Source: Amoeboaphelidium occidentale (Eukaryota > Aphelidiomycota > Aphelidea). From it: DNA of 64,000 nucleotides. The notes below the pieces were generated by a model that saw only the letters and a program-made list of their open reading frames with translations, was not told the origin of the DNA and did not search any database. The stretch is from positions 203,844 through 267,843 of the forward strand of contig JALGPX010000007.1 of NCBI GenBank assembly GCA_023515795.1, given 5' to 3'. This document shows, piece after piece, positions 11,841 to 23,864 of the stretch; positions within the stretch are counted from its first letter, which is position 1, and each line of letters begins with the position of its first letter. A program made the translations under genes and the position numbers.

Positions 11841-12979
11841 TTAGAAAAACAACGGCGTAGCTTTGGTAACCTTTTCAGGACAACCAAGTTCCATCAACTT
11901 TGAGAACGCCTGGGAGAAATCAGCAAAGAATTTTTCTTGGTCCTTTGCGTAAGCTTCAACAAATGGTCTAAACTTCTTATCCTGGATCAAAGCCATATCA
12001 GTTGGAAGCATCATAATAGACTCTGTAGCAGCGTCAACGTACTGAAGAGGTCCTTTCCATGGCTGCTTAGTTTCTTTTCCATTCACAACTACAGTGTCAG
12101 TCTTCTTTGGAATCCATTTTTGTCCCAATAACTCCGTAAAGTATCCGTTATTGAAGGAAGTTGGAGCAAAGGTCCAAGGACCCTTGAAACCAGAACGGCT
12201 AGGATGACATTTACCCAAAACATGAGCACCCGATAGCGCAACAATTTCTTGATCATTAAATCCCATTCTGTAGAATATTTCTCTGATATGAGGAGCTCCT
12301 TTGGTAGCATCTTGAAAGTTAATCTCGAGTTTAGATATTAAAACTACCTGGTAAACGACCATCAGGTGGACATGAAGTGTCTCCTTTGTCAGTACGTCCA
12401 GGTCTCCATGGAATCGAAGGGCCTCCCATTTCTTTAATAGCAACAACTCCAGCTAATGTCCATAAGTCACCATAAGATAGAGCATCGCCATATTTGGCTT
12501 TTAGCGGTTCTAACAAAGAGCGAGCGATTTCCAATCCCTTGTTTGCACCAAACCCAGCTTCAGCCATGTGTCTCATAGTTCCACCATCGGAACCGCCGGT
12601 ATTTGTGGCCTTGTCATAAGTACCAGCTGAGTGCCAAGCTAAACGGACCTACGAAACCATTTAGACAATATAGAACAACAAACAATACCAATATTGGCCC
12701 ATAATGACCTAAACCATCGTATTCCAAATCCTTCTCCAATAAACCAGCAACGTCCTTAGCGACTTCTTTGTAGTCAATGGCAGTCGATTTTACTGCACCT
12801 GATGATGAGCCTGACTTTTGATACTGATAAGCTCCGTAACCAAGACCACCAGCAACAACGGCACCCAGAACCCAAGTAAGCCCAGAGCCACCTTCAGAAG
12901 AAGGCTTTGTAGCAAAGTTTCTCTTCCTAAGAATGGTTTGTTTCAAAGCGGAACAGTTTTTGCGTGCGATCGACAACAT
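11841..12979 (-). CDS. CCP1: Cytochrome c peroxidase, mitochondrial
   Basis: Class I haem peroxidase that reduces hydrogen peroxide with electrons from cytochrome c in the mitochondrial intermembrane space. Exons 12979-12689, 12648-12348 and 12310-11841 with introns of 40 and 37 nt, 353 residues. The N terminus has a basic presequence followed by a membrane-spanning sorting segment ([18 protein letters not shown]). Distal Arg, Trp and His occur in [12 protein letters not shown] across intron 1, the proximal His in [13 protein letters not shown], and GFKGPW holds the tryptophan equivalent to yeast Trp191, which marks CCP rather than ascorbate peroxidase. Product length matches the family. Confidence 0.96.
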
Positions 12980-13086
12980 GTGTACAAGAAAAATCTGTTA
13001 AGTGCCCTTCGCCTAAATTGACTGACGATTTCTCGGGAAACACTCTATTTTGTGGTAATATACATCTTTAAACTTCGGGCATGTTC

Positions 13087-16000
13087 TCAATCCATTAGCT
13101 CATTCGTGATATCCTCAGTATCACACGGAATTTTAATCTGAAACTGGAAATCATGCTCCTTCACTGATAACACCAACTTATCCAGATCTAGATGCGAATT
13201 ATTGATCTTTTGAACAATGAGTTCTTCTGTGACAGTAAAATTTTTCGTATGACTTGACTTTTCATGCTTTCGAACTAAATCCTCAGATTCCAGGAACTTT
13301 GCAACTTTAGACTCGGGATACTTGTAATAAATAAATAGTAGGAATTGATCTAAAGAAGTGACATGAAACTCGCGTATAATGTTGTTAATCATTTGTGGTA
13401 CGACAATCTTTCGCTTCTTGGTGCCAGAAAAGCGTAAACCAAAAGGAACCTCACTTTTTGGGCCCTCCGTCTGTGCTGTTTTCTTGCATTCAAGATTCTC
13501 ATTCAAGAAGGTAACTGTCTCAGTCCTCAAATACTCAGACATTTTGTTCGGGTGATAAACATTGAACCTGGCCCCAGCTCTTGTGGAATCCAAAAGTAGG
13601 AAGTTAATTTCGGGGTAGAGATGCAACAACCGGAATGTATATCTCGGATCGTTTTGGACAAATTTCAAAGGGAGCTTAGAAGCACCTACTAAGAAATGAG
13701 TGTTGTTCTTCTGACCCTCTTGAGTTGATTGTAAAGCGTGTGCCGATAATAATCCTCTCTGTTCAAGTCCAGAATGAGCGGACGGACTTTCTAGATAGTT
13801 TGTATTTACATAAGAGTGTGTCTCTTGTGTGCTTGAAATGCTTGAATCTGCTGAGTGTGCAACGCTCCTTGAAGACGTTGTGACATGAACGATCGAAACA
13901 TTAGACGTTGGCAGATTCTTTTCTTGACCCGGTTTAGCACCTGTAGAACCATGCGTTAAAGATCTAGGAATCGGAGCCATGGCTTTCAGGATCCCGTGTG
14001 AAATTTCATTGATAGAATAAAGATTGCCAGCAATGTTGTAAACTGGCTTATGATAAGTGAAAGTGATCTTTTGCTGGTTACAAGTAGGCAATCCGAACTC
14101 AATTAAAGTGTGGATACTAAATGTTTAGATGATATACATAAATACTTACTACAACACATTTCTGACGTTTGACCAGAAAGACAATTTTTCCATGTCTGTC
14201 TTGAGCCCTTCTTTCAGTTTGACTAACCTCAGTGCAACAACCATTTGTTTGAACTTGTCATAAATTGGCATTTTCTTCACCTTTTTTAAATTGGAAGCAT
14301 CATTGAGAATAAAGTACTCTTCAACTGCTTTCGTTTTTGACTTCTTGAAAAGATCAACTATTGGCGTTGGCTTTAAGTTATCAATCGATGTCATATGATG
14401 TCCTTCCGGTTTAAGCGAATCAAATCCAGAAGGGGGAGTAGAGACGAGCCTTAACATCGAAACAATAACATGTGCCAACTGAAATGCAAGTATCGCAGGA
14501 ACTGAAAGGAAATGCTTCAGTTCCGGATCCAAGTCATGCTCTGAAATATCTTCATCGATATTATCATTACTGTCTATGTGAATATTTGAAATGTCTGGGT
14601 TACAATTCAGTATGAGCCTGTCAGTTGCTTCTGATCCTGACGGTATGGTTTCTCTTTCAACTTTTGTGGCTGGCTTAGTCGTCTGTTCCTTTTTCATTTG
14701 AGCATTCGTAGGAAATATCAAACGCTGTAATCTTGTTTTAACGCGAGGTGGAGCATTCTTTTGCCAAATCTCCAGCCTATCTCTAGATACTTTCGTCATT
14801 AGGAATTTCATTTTGTTTACAATCTTGTCCAAATGTCCTAAACATACCGCAGAAGTATTTTCTTCAATGCCTTCAAGAGCGTAGTCAAGGGCTTTTGAAT
14901 AGGCTGTCAGCGCGAATTCTATCTGCTCGGCATCCACGTTATTACCCAGTTTGGAACCTTTTTCAAGATAGTATGCTCTCCACCAATGCAACCTTAGATC
15001 ATAATCATCGCCATAATTCTTGCCAATTTCCTCTTGCAGCCTTTGAACAATATGAGTAACAAAATCTTTCTTTGGCTTCCTTGCCATCTCCAAAAATTGT
15101 TCGCAATGAAACATCATATCTGCGGTCGAAGACAAGGAGTTATATTCTGACCTTTGAAACGATAAATCAAACGTAAGAGATATCTTCTGCCTTGTTTCAT
15201 CTAATGGAATGGTTATAGAATCGAAGCCGATATCAGCAGCGGAATTACTATTCATATCCACAATTTGATCAAAAATATCTGGAATGCGCGATTTCTCAGC
15301 AATAGGGCTTCTACTTTCCACAAAGTTCACAAACATGCTTGTTTTCGAAAACACAGAACAAAAAGGCTGTTGCTCGTTGGGCCGGGAATGGAGCCAGCTT
15401 CTGCCGTCAAATCTGCCATCATTCTTATAGAATGTTCTGAAATCTTTGAATAATAGTCCAAACCATTGCAAGAATACGCATCGGATTCTCTCATCAGTCT
15501 TTTGATCAAAATCAATTGTAATGAATTCCGCATCCTTGACTCCTTTGCAGTCACCATCAATCTTGAAAACGTCAGGACGAAATATTTCTCTAAGGTTGCG
15601 AATGAGCTCGTTTCGATATGGTAGCTGCTTAGCCAGATCCGTATACTCATAGTATGATACTTCCATTTCGTCAAGGTCCAAGTCAAATTTGACAAATGTT
15701 CCTTCGTTCCGCTGCATTTCTTGCATTAATTCATCCTCTTCTCCTGTCGCGAAGTTTTCAGGACACATTCTATCAGTAGATAACTTTTTAACCCAAACAG
15801 AGTGTCCACCCATGAGGAAAGGTGTCGGAGCCTGCGTCAAATCTGCCAAAATTTCCGGTACAATGGGGATGTAAACCATATCCCATACGAGTGGAAAAAA
15901 AATGCTGTGAAGAGCCTCGCATGATCTTGCTAGTAGTGACAACGACTCAGAATGTAGCAATACAGATTTTTCAAGCAGCAAGAGAGCAAATATTCTGACA

Positions 16001-16650
16001 ATGTGATGAACACTCAAGGATTGAAACAGAGGTTGAAGCGAGAAATCCTGAAGCGGCAACTGATTCCGCTCATAAGGAGTTTCAATTGAACAAGATAGCA
16101 AACCTGGCATTATCAAACGTATGTTCATCCAGCTCGACGGAGGAAGCATAAGTTGGTTCATAATTTCCACCATGAATCCTTCACCAGTAATTCTGATCGT
16201 TTGAGACAGCTTCGTATCCATGCTCAACATGTAAAACGATGTCAGTATATTCCTAAGCAAGTTGAAACGTGGCTGGGTTGATGAAATGCAGTAGCAATAG
16301 TGAACATCTCCGATCTGCTTCGAATCTTCCGTTTTTGAAATCTGTTTCAGTCTTTTGGTCCTCATGCAGGTAAGATATCTTTTTCTGCCTCTCTCATCCG
16401 TAAGTACAAAGTCATGAAAGCAAGGATCTATAGTTATAAGGTATGTGTGATGCATGATCATACCTTTTTGCTGAAGCACCACATCATCGGTATTGGTTGG
16501 AAAGCAGAAAGGAACTATATTTCGTAGCGCTTCATCTTTGTCCGTAAGTGAAGGATATGTGAAATAGCTCAAAGTACTTGGCTTTGCCTTGCTTGAAACT
16601 GAAATGGCAAAGAAGTATTCAACGGCTTTGGCCGGCTGTAAGAAAGACAT
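13087..16650 (-). CDS. DENN domain protein, putative Rab exchange factor
   Basis: Large cytosolic protein of the DENN family, whose members act as guanine nucleotide exchange factors for Rab GTPases in membrane traffic. Two exons, 16650-14150 and 14116-13087; the 33-nt intron 14117-14149 (GTAAGT...TTAG) joins what look like separate reading frames into one 1,176-residue protein. The uDENN region is near residues 5-110 (VPFCFP, DFVLTDERGRKRYLTC). The core DENN region near 170-300 has FALLLLEKSVLLHSESLSLL, WDMVYIPIVP and FLMGGHS. The last 340 residues resemble nothing I recognise. Its start codon is only 23 bp after the stop of the upstream CLC gene. Subfamily is not assigned. Confidence 0.87.
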
Positions 16651-16673
16651 GCAAACTTTGGCAAAAAAAGATT

Positions 16674-19600
16674 CTATTCTGTATGAGTAAAGTCAGGCGC
16701 TTGTTCCTCATGTTGCGTATCTCCAATGGGAGATTCATGAATTTCTTCATGTTCATGCTCACTGTGAATTACATGCGAAAAGTCTTTTCTGGTGACAAAT
16801 CCAACAAGATAATTATTATCGTCCACAACACATAAATGACGCAAACCAAGCTGACGGAACATAGTATACGCCTTTCGCGCCGACATTGTCTGATTAACAG
16901 TATGCACAGGATGAGACATTAATAGACTTAAATCAAACTTTGGGGCTTTACCTTCAGCTTCATCCCGCAGAATCTCTTCTAGAGAAGAAACCGTTTTGTT
17001 GTACTTATTATGCGGTGTCTTTCCATCATCCTTTCCTTCTGAAATAGATTCGGATTCAGCAGTCTCCCCTTGAATATTATCGCGAGGAAAATCCTGGTCT
17101 TTTGCGTTGTTGGAATAAACAAAATCTTTGAGATTTGAATGTTTTTGTGGCGCATTTGGAGTACTCGCTGGATAGGTTTGTAGGCTTATTGACCTTTCTC
17201 GAGGATCTTCGGAAGAGGCTCTTGGATGCATCTCAATGATCACCGGAAGCTCGGCTGAGACCTGTTTCTCATGCTGCCGGTAACGATTCAGTGTTGAATG
17301 ATTGCTTCCCGTTGCCACGGTTATAGAAGGTTTTTGTTTTTCGTATGAGCCTTGAGCAAAGCTTGTGATATTGATACTGGTACTTTGTCGGTTTATGGTG
17401 GAATTGCTTCTTTCTCTTACTGCTTTTGCGTACAGGCCAATTTTACTACTAATACGTCGCTGAAGACTTGCAGGCAAGGATCCTTCGTAGCTGATATGAT
17501 TTCCCCTTTGAATACTTCCTTGAAGTTCCATATCTTGTTCACGAGTGACTTTAACACCTTCAAGGAACTTGTGCCGCAGTTGACTTCGCAAAATAGTGCC
17601 AATAGGTCTATATCTAACGAGTTCATCCTTGTCGATTATCTCTTCTACAATAGGAAAACCTTGATGCGCGCAAGATGAAAGAATCTTGTATAGTTCCTTA
17701 GCAGAAGTCTGAGGCTTGAAGTAAACAACATTTGCTCTTATCAGATCTTTAACCGAATATCTGTACAAAACTGAAGGAGTAGTGTCAGGTAAGTATGGAA
17801 ATTTCCTCGTTTCGATTTCCATGTGATAAAGAGAATGACCAAACCAGTTTCCAACGATAGATGCGATCACAACTACAACAAGAGCAGCAGGCAAACTTTC
17901 AAAGTCAAAAGTTGTTTCCATCATAATAATTGCGATAGTTAAGGCTATTCTGGATGTCCCAGACCATAAAGCAGCAGCTCCTAATAATGCATAAGCACCA
18001 GGATCAACCAGTCTGCTGTTCATTTGTTTAAGAAAATAATTTGTGATCACTCCGTATAGTCGTCCGAAAGATGCTCCAAGAATAATGTTCGGCAAAACAA
18101 GATCAGTAGGCAACATAATATTGTGAGTAATCACTGAAAGAAAAAGATATACGACTGTAAAAACACTAAGAGTAGCAATATCAAACAGATTATAAGCACC
18201 ACGAGAGAACAATAAACGAAGCATCTGATCAGGACTTCCGATCATCAAAGAATATAACGAGTAGTAGCATTTTTTATCCTTGTCGTAAATCAAATTTTTC
18301 GGAGGAACATATTTATCAGCTAACATTTGAAAGTTGAGACCTTGCTTAATGTTACTGTTTCCTTCGGCGAGACATCTTTCATTAAGAGTTCTCACGGAAT
18401 CAAGCAAAACAATCTCATAGCTGGTTCTCATTTTTGATGATAAACAGACTTCTGTGTAGCATCTCGGTTGAGACTCAATAAGAGCTGATACGTTGTAGTT
18501 GCAAGGGATAAGACAATCAAATGAAATGTACTCGACGTGTTCCACAGCCTGTTTAAATGGTTTGCAGTCGCCCAAACTAGATGCAGGAATAAAAACGACG
18601 CACAAACTCGTAATTACGCAAACCACAAACACCTCGAATAATCTTAACCACGGCCTAGGCCACAGGTGTCTGATTTTAAATTTCAATATGAAAATAATAA
18701 GTTTGTTGTAGAGGTGTCCTGCAACCCCAGCCAAGGCTCCCATCAAAGCAAATCCAAAAAGTTCAAGCCATGTAATAACAGATGTGCATTCGGCATCATT
18801 CTAAGTTTTAGCTAATCAAATGCTTCAAACTTACCGGAAAGAGAGCATATTCTTCTGCATAAATAACAGGAGCCATTTGCTTGTAATTTGTTATCGATCC
18901 AACAACCAAGTACGCAATTAAGCATGAGAATAGTGTTCGTATAATAATGGAAGGATTAAAAAAACTGATCGCCTCCTCCAATGCAAACACAGACCCGCCA
19001 AGAGGAGCATGAAACGCACTCGCTATACCAGAAGCAGCACCAGACGCAGCAAACAATAATCCAAACTTCTTGTGTGTTATATGGAGGATATTCTCCAAGT
19101 CTTTCTGTTTCTCGGCGAATAGAGAAGCCTTATCCGCAAACATTAACCTCGAAAGTTTAGGGTAGTGCTCCACTAAGGAAAACATCAAAGAAGCGATCAT
19201 TAATCCAGTATAAGCCGTAGGACCATCATACCCTGTAAAAAGAAATTAGTTGATTAAGCAATTGAAAGTACCGCTATACAACCCTGAAGTCAGAATGCAG
19301 ATTAAACTGAAATGCCTCGTGATCAGAACACGCAAATTGAGCTGCTTTGTTAACCTTATACCATTCAAGTTTGAAATAACTTCCGGCATGCCAGAACCAG
19401 CGGCTAAAAGGTCAGATCAACTATCAAATCAAAAACATACCAGCAGGTTCATACATCACAGCCAGAGCGCCAGCAAGCGAAAGCACAACCATCGGAATCA
19501 AATAATATAAGAAAGCAAGTCCAATATTTGTATCATATAGCAGCAAACCGCTGACCAGTCCTATTCTCCACTCATCAACCGCCTTCGATGAAAAGTGCAA

Positions 19601-19885
19601 AGATAAGTAGCACAGAGCGATCAGTATCGCAGTCACTGATGCCAGCCCGTAGGAAAACAGATCAGCCATGGCTGTGTCCTTCCATGTCTTTTTGCTTTGA
19701 GCTAATCGAATGTTCTCGCCGTCTGGCTCTTCAAAATCCGCTGATTCCACAATGTCCAACTTAGAGAATCTCCTCATATAAGTCGTACGTAAGTGTACGA
19801 CATTGTGGAATATTTGAGCCAAATGCTCTTTTACTATGACCCATACTTTTTTCGCAGTAAATTCTTCATTTTGATCTTCAGCCAT
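16674..19885 (-). CDS. CLC chloride channel/transporter, paralogue 1
   Basis: Membrane protein of the CLC family, probably an intracellular chloride/proton exchanger or channel. Four exons: 19885-19441, 19403-19272, 19232-18835, 18800-16674; introns of 37, 39 and 34 nt; 1,033 residues. Filter motifs: GSGMPEV, GYDGP (family usual: GKEGP or GREGP) and FALEEAISFF. The last retains the second glutamate, the internal proton-glutamate position of exchangers. Two CBS domains lie in the long C-terminal tail, the second ending VVDDNNYLVGFVTRKDF, separated by a Ser-rich linker. The ATG at 19885 is the first in frame after an upstream TTG. It lies 118 bp downstream of a second CLC gene on the same strand. 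Confidence 0.95.
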
Positions 19886-20003
19886 TCGATTCCCGAAAAC
19901 GAGCGCCAATTTGATTGCATGTCACAGATTGGGACACGTGTTCAGGAGTGTAACCAAAATAGTTGCACAAACTAAAACTTATGACGCATTAAAAGAATTC
20001 TAT

Positions 20004-22658
20004 TTAAATATGCTTCTTATCATTCTGGCGGGTTTTTTCTTCGTAAAATTCCGGGTTTATAGCCTTGTCGAAATCCTTTCTTGTTATGATTCCTACAACA
20101 TCGCCTTCATCGTCGGTAACACATAAATGTCTAAGGCCGAGTTTCCTGCACAATAAATACGCCTTGTGTGCAGACATTGTCCTTCTAACAATGTATGGCG
20201 GTTGGTTCATGAATGGTCCTAAATCCATCATATCTGGATCCAAATCCTTTTGAATTAGATCGCTAACATTTAGACACTCAGGATCAGACATTCGCTTGTG
20301 ATTATCAACAAATTCGTTGATATTGGTTTCCGGTGTCAAGTCGACATTCTTCTCGATTCCAAGTAGCCATTTCAGTTGTTTGCGTGTAATAACTCCAACA
20401 AGTCTACGTTTAGGCTTCGTAGCTAGTAGAGTTTTCTCTGTAGCTTCCGAGGATTGAGAGTCTTTTGAGTTTTTCCTTGCTATCTTTGTCCTTGTTGAAG
20501 AAGATTCATCATTATAGTTCCATAAACGCCACAATGAGTCTTCATCATTCTCGAGATCTTCAATATTCTTCATAGCGTCTTGCTTTATGAAAGATGGATA
20601 TATCATCTTAACAACAGGAAAGCCATGATGAGTGACAGATTTCAATAGTTTAACAATGTAATCTCTCTTCTCTCTTTCTCGAAGAACAAAGATATCGGGA
20701 TTCATGACCTCCTCAACTGTTTTTGACTTGAGTTCGGCTGGTGCTTCGTCTGGTAGTGTTATGAGTCCTCTTAAACGCAACTCCATTTCAGATTGAGTTT
20801 CTCCCAAGGACTCACCAACAATCATAGAGACCAAAACAACTACCACCATGCCAGGCAACAATTGAAAATCAAAAGTTGACTCCAAGAACATTACAGCAAT
20901 CGCAAGAGTGATACGGGAAGAGCCAGACCAAAAAGAAATTACTCCTAAGACGGCCATCGCTCCAGGATCTACAGAAGGTTCACCTAGTAACCCTTTGATC
21001 TGATTTACTGCAATTCCGTAAAGTCTGCCAATGACAGCACCAAAGTTCATTTGAGTTGTGATCAAATCAGTCGGTAACATAATATTGTAAGTTAAAGTGC
21101 CAAGTGTGATATAAGTTCCGCCATAAATCAACATATCTCGCACGCTGAATAAAGAATACGCACCTCGAGTAAATAAACTCTTGACTGCAGTATCGGATGA
21201 TCTCCAGAACAAAGTTCTTAGAGGATAGATGCATTCTTCGTCATCGTTTATAACGAATCGATTCCCAGGAAGAAACTTTTCAGCCAAAGCATCCAGGCTA
21301 AACAAAGGTTCAGAGAAAGTTGCATTCGATAAGCATTGGTCGTTTGTGTTTGCAATCGCTCGACTGACTTGTCTCTGATAATTTCTGAGCATAGGAGGTT
21401 GTAAGCAGACAAACTGGCTGCATTCAGGCCTTTCTGCGACTAGTTCAGATTGTGTCATATTACACCATGTGTAGCAGGATTCTTCGACAGGTTTCATTTG
21501 ATCAAAGAATTCCTTATATGAAACACAACGGTCGAAAGTTGATGGCACCATAACGATGACAGACATTGTTATACAAACAGCGGCTATCACTTCAATCATT
21601 CTGAGGTATGGTTTTCTATCCAACAATGAACCTCTAGTTTTGAGAACCCAAATGACAGCAAAATTGAACATTTGACCCAATACTCCATTGATAACTCCAA
21701 GACCTACGTAAACGGCGATATCAACAAAAGTAACTGGCATGAGACACTCAGCATCTTTTGGAAACATGCTAAAACCTTCAACTGACCATAAAGCTCGCCC
21801 CTCGGCAGATTGTATAATAAAGCTGGATACAATGTACGTCGATAAAGATGTAAGAAGGGTCTTGAAAATAATCGAAGGGTCAAAGTATGATATGGCTTCT
21901 TCTAAAGCAAACAGGACACCAGAAAGTGGAGCTCTTCCTTGTGCAGTCATTCCTGCAGCGGTGCCAACTGCTGCGAATTGCATGTCTTCCCTTTTATGGA
22001 GTACGTCGTACACTCCCTTTTCCTCCAAAGTTTCTTGTCCTTCCTCGTATAATTTTCTTGTAACTTTTCTTGCTGCTTTTGAAATTAAGACGCCAAGAAT
22101 GCAGCCAACGTGTGTCAAAGGCCCGTCGTATCCGGTAAATAATCCACTAGCTGCAACACAACCGGAAGACCATATCTTAAGGAGCACAGTTCTCCATGTG
22201 TTGTATTTTCTAAGTTTTGCTCCATTCAAATAAGCTTCAACCTCTGGCATTCCGTTTCCAGCAGCGCAAGGCTCAATGAAAACTCCCAAAGATCCTATGG
22301 TTGCTACAATCGAGGAAACCAGTATTCCGAAAGCCAAGATTGCGTAAGTTCGATCTTGTGCCAAGAGTTCCTCAAATATTTCGTTGCGCCATTCTATGAA
22401 TGCATCAGGACCAAGCGATAGAATGGAATAGACAACTCCAACTACTGCTCCAATTGCTATGATAACGGTATAATCAAAGAGCAATTTCTTCAGCTTTGCC
22501 ATTTTGTCTGGTTTCAAGTAATGCCTTCTCAAAGCTTCTCCATCAGGCTCTTCCAGATCCAATGATTCCGTCTTACGAGATTTATCATAACGTCTAAGAT
22601 ATGCACTTTTAGGCCACAGATACTGTTGCGAATAGATATCTTCGCCTACTGTTGCCAT
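20004..22658 (-). CDS. CLC chloride channel/transporter, paralogue 2, intronless
   Basis: Second CLC-family protein, 884 residues from one uninterrupted frame. Filter motifs are GNGMPEVEAYLNG (family usual GSG), TGYDGPLTHVG (Asp at the gating glutamate) and SGVLFALEEAISYFD (proton glutamate kept). CBS domains flank a linker in the C-terminal 270 residues; the last has VTDDEGDVVGIITRKDF. It is clearly homologous to the downstream CLC gene, sharing the cysteine-bearing extracellular region and CBS arrangement, so the pair looks like an old tandem duplication with later intron loss here or gain there. The ATG at 22658 follows a TTG codon and is taken as the start. Confidence 0.95.
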   Translation of the reverse strand: MATVGEDIYSQQYLWPKSAYLRRYDKSRKTESLDLEEPDGEALRRHYLKPDKMAKLKKLLFDYTVIIAIGAVVGVVYSILSLGPDAFIEWRNEIFEELLAQDRTYAILAFGILVSSIVATIGSLGVFIEPCAAGNGMPEVEAYLNGAKLRKYNTWRTVLLKIWSSGCVAASGLFTGYDGPLTHVGCILGVLISKAARKVTRKLYEEGQETLEEKGVYDVLHKREDMQFAAVGTAAGMTAQGRAPLSGVLFALEEAISYFDPSIIFKTLLTSLSTYIVSSFIIQSAEGRALWSVEGFSMFPKDAECLMPVTFVDIAVYVGLGVINGVLGQMFNFAVIWVLKTRGSLLDRKPYLRMIEVIAAVCITMSVIVMVPSTFDRCVSYKEFFDQMKPVEESCYTWCNMTQSELVAERPECSQFVCLQPPMLRNYQRQVSRAIANTNDQCLSNATFSEPLFSLDALAEKFLPGNRFVINDDEECIYPLRTLFWRSSDTAVKSLFTRGAYSLFSVRDMLIYGGTYITLGTLTYNIMLPTDLITTQMNFGAVIGRLYGIAVNQIKGLLGEPSVDPGAMAVLGVISFWSGSSRITLAIAVMFLESTFDFQLLPGMVVVVLVSMIVGESLGETQSEMELRLRGLITLPDEAPAELKSKTVEEVMNPDIFVLREREKRDYIVKLLKSVTHHGFPVVKMIYPSFIKQDAMKNIEDLENDEDSLWRLWNYNDESSSTRTKIARKNSKDSQSSEATEKTLLATKPKRRLVGVITRKQLKWLLGIEKNVDLTPETNINEFVDNHKRMSDPECLNVSDLIQKDLDPDMMDLGPFMNQPPYIVRRTMSAHKAYLLCRKLGLRHLCVTDDEGDVVGIITRKDFDKAINPEFYEEKTRQNDKKHI

Positions 22659-22813
22659 CAATAGGAATACAAGAACAGTACTGACCTTTATCTTGAAACA
22701 TGCTTCAGAACAAGTCTTTTGATTGGACGAGTCTAGAACATGCCTGTTTGATGTTTAGAATGTTACAACAGGGCTTGGAACGAACCTCTTGCCCGCAAGC
22801 AATTAACATTAAA

Positions 22814-23560
22814 TTAAAAGCATATTTTATTAGCATTCAACTCTTTCATGATAAAGTTAGTCGTACCATTTTCGCCTGGTCTGTATTTCATGAATCCACA
22901 TGCTGCATGCAGGTTGAACTTTTCTGATGTTTCTTTGTGGATTAAATATAGATTCTCCAACGAGAAGATACCAAACTTTTGATGAATTTTGCTTCTAAGC
23001 TTTTGATTAATTCCAGGTGAAATAACAATGTCTCCGTCTGAATCCATTGAGCATGGTAAGTTGATGATCACACTACTCTGTCTATAAAATACGCTGACTC
23101 TTGTGTAGTTGGATTTGCTACCGTGCTCAGATCTGGCAGAAATCGGAGTTGTGAAGGATGGCTGGATATTGGTAATTGGAGGTGTTCTTTCAGAGAACTC
23201 TGATGCAGTGCATGGTCCAGCGGATGGCAAAAGGCCTGTAGAATAAGAACGAGCTGAAGGAAGACCGCTTTTCTGAGGACTAACTTCATTAGCAAGGCCA
23301 AAAGTCTTTATCGGAGTAACGCGCGATGCATCAACATGAGGTATCTCCGAAACAGCTGGAGAAGACTGACGTCTGAAGGGAGAAAGAAACTTCACCTGGT
23401 CCAAATAAATGTATCCATTCTTGTCAGCAGAAGCATTCCACGCGTCGAACCTTCCTTCCTTATCCTGAGCGGTAAAAACTTTGATCACATCACCAGCAGA
23501 GGCAAATACTTCACCATCATTAAGACAGTCGGATATACACTTGGCAAACTGGAACGTCAT
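22814..23560 (-). CDS. SH3-like domain protein of unknown role
   Basis: Single-exon frame of 248 residues starting at the ATG at 23560. Residues 5-60 look like an SH3 fold: a GDVIKVF segment corresponding to the GD.I motif, DAWNA in place of the tryptophan pair, and GYIYLDQVKFLSP in place of the usual GYIP..YV end. The middle is Ser/Pro/Thr-rich. The last 90 residues form a compact segment (VSVFYRQSSVIINL, LRSKIHQKFGIFSLENLYL) that I do not recognise. It is divergently oriented to the purine nucleoside phosphorylase gene with 304 bp between start codons. An additional upstream exon cannot be excluded. Confidence 0.6.
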   Translation of the reverse strand: MTFQFAKCISDCLNDGEVFASAGDVIKVFTAQDKEGRFDAWNASADKNGYIYLDQVKFLSPFRRQSSPAVSEIPHVDASRVTPIKTFGLANEVSPQKSGLPSARSYSTGLLPSAGPCTASEFSERTPPITNIQPSFTTPISARSEHGSKSNYTRVSVFYRQSSVIINLPCSMDSDGDIVISPGINQKLRSKIHQKFGIFSLENLYLIHKETSEKFNLHAACGFMKYRPGENGTTNFIMKELNANKICF

Positions 23561-23864
23561 GGCCTCTTATGCTTTTGTAATAAAAAGATGAAATCTTGAA
23601 ACTTGTGCTAAACAATGGTCGCAAGCTCGATTGTGCAACCAATGATGCTGCTGGATGTGAAACACGGCCTCTGTGATCTCTAGATTTACACACTGTGCCT
23701 AAGACATAGCGCATGTAGATAAAAATTACGAAGAGAATGAAGTGTATGGGAATATTGAAACGTAATGTGGCGGAGTTGTAAATCGGATGTTTCGTCATGT
23801 GGCCACAATCAAACTTGGCAAAACTTGATCTTCTCACGATTGTGATAAGTCTCACTGTAAATTC
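23561..23864. other. Divergent intergenic region
   Basis: 304 bp between the divergent start codons of the SH3-like gene and the phosphorylase gene. A minus-strand open frame crosses part of it but has no splice or conservation support. It probably contains both promoters; I see no clear motif. Confidence 0.5.

Noticed and set aside
23520-23855. Minus-strand open frame of 111 codons upstream of the SH3-like gene
   Set aside because: No splice continuity with the SH3-like frame and no protein-like composition; treated as promoter region.
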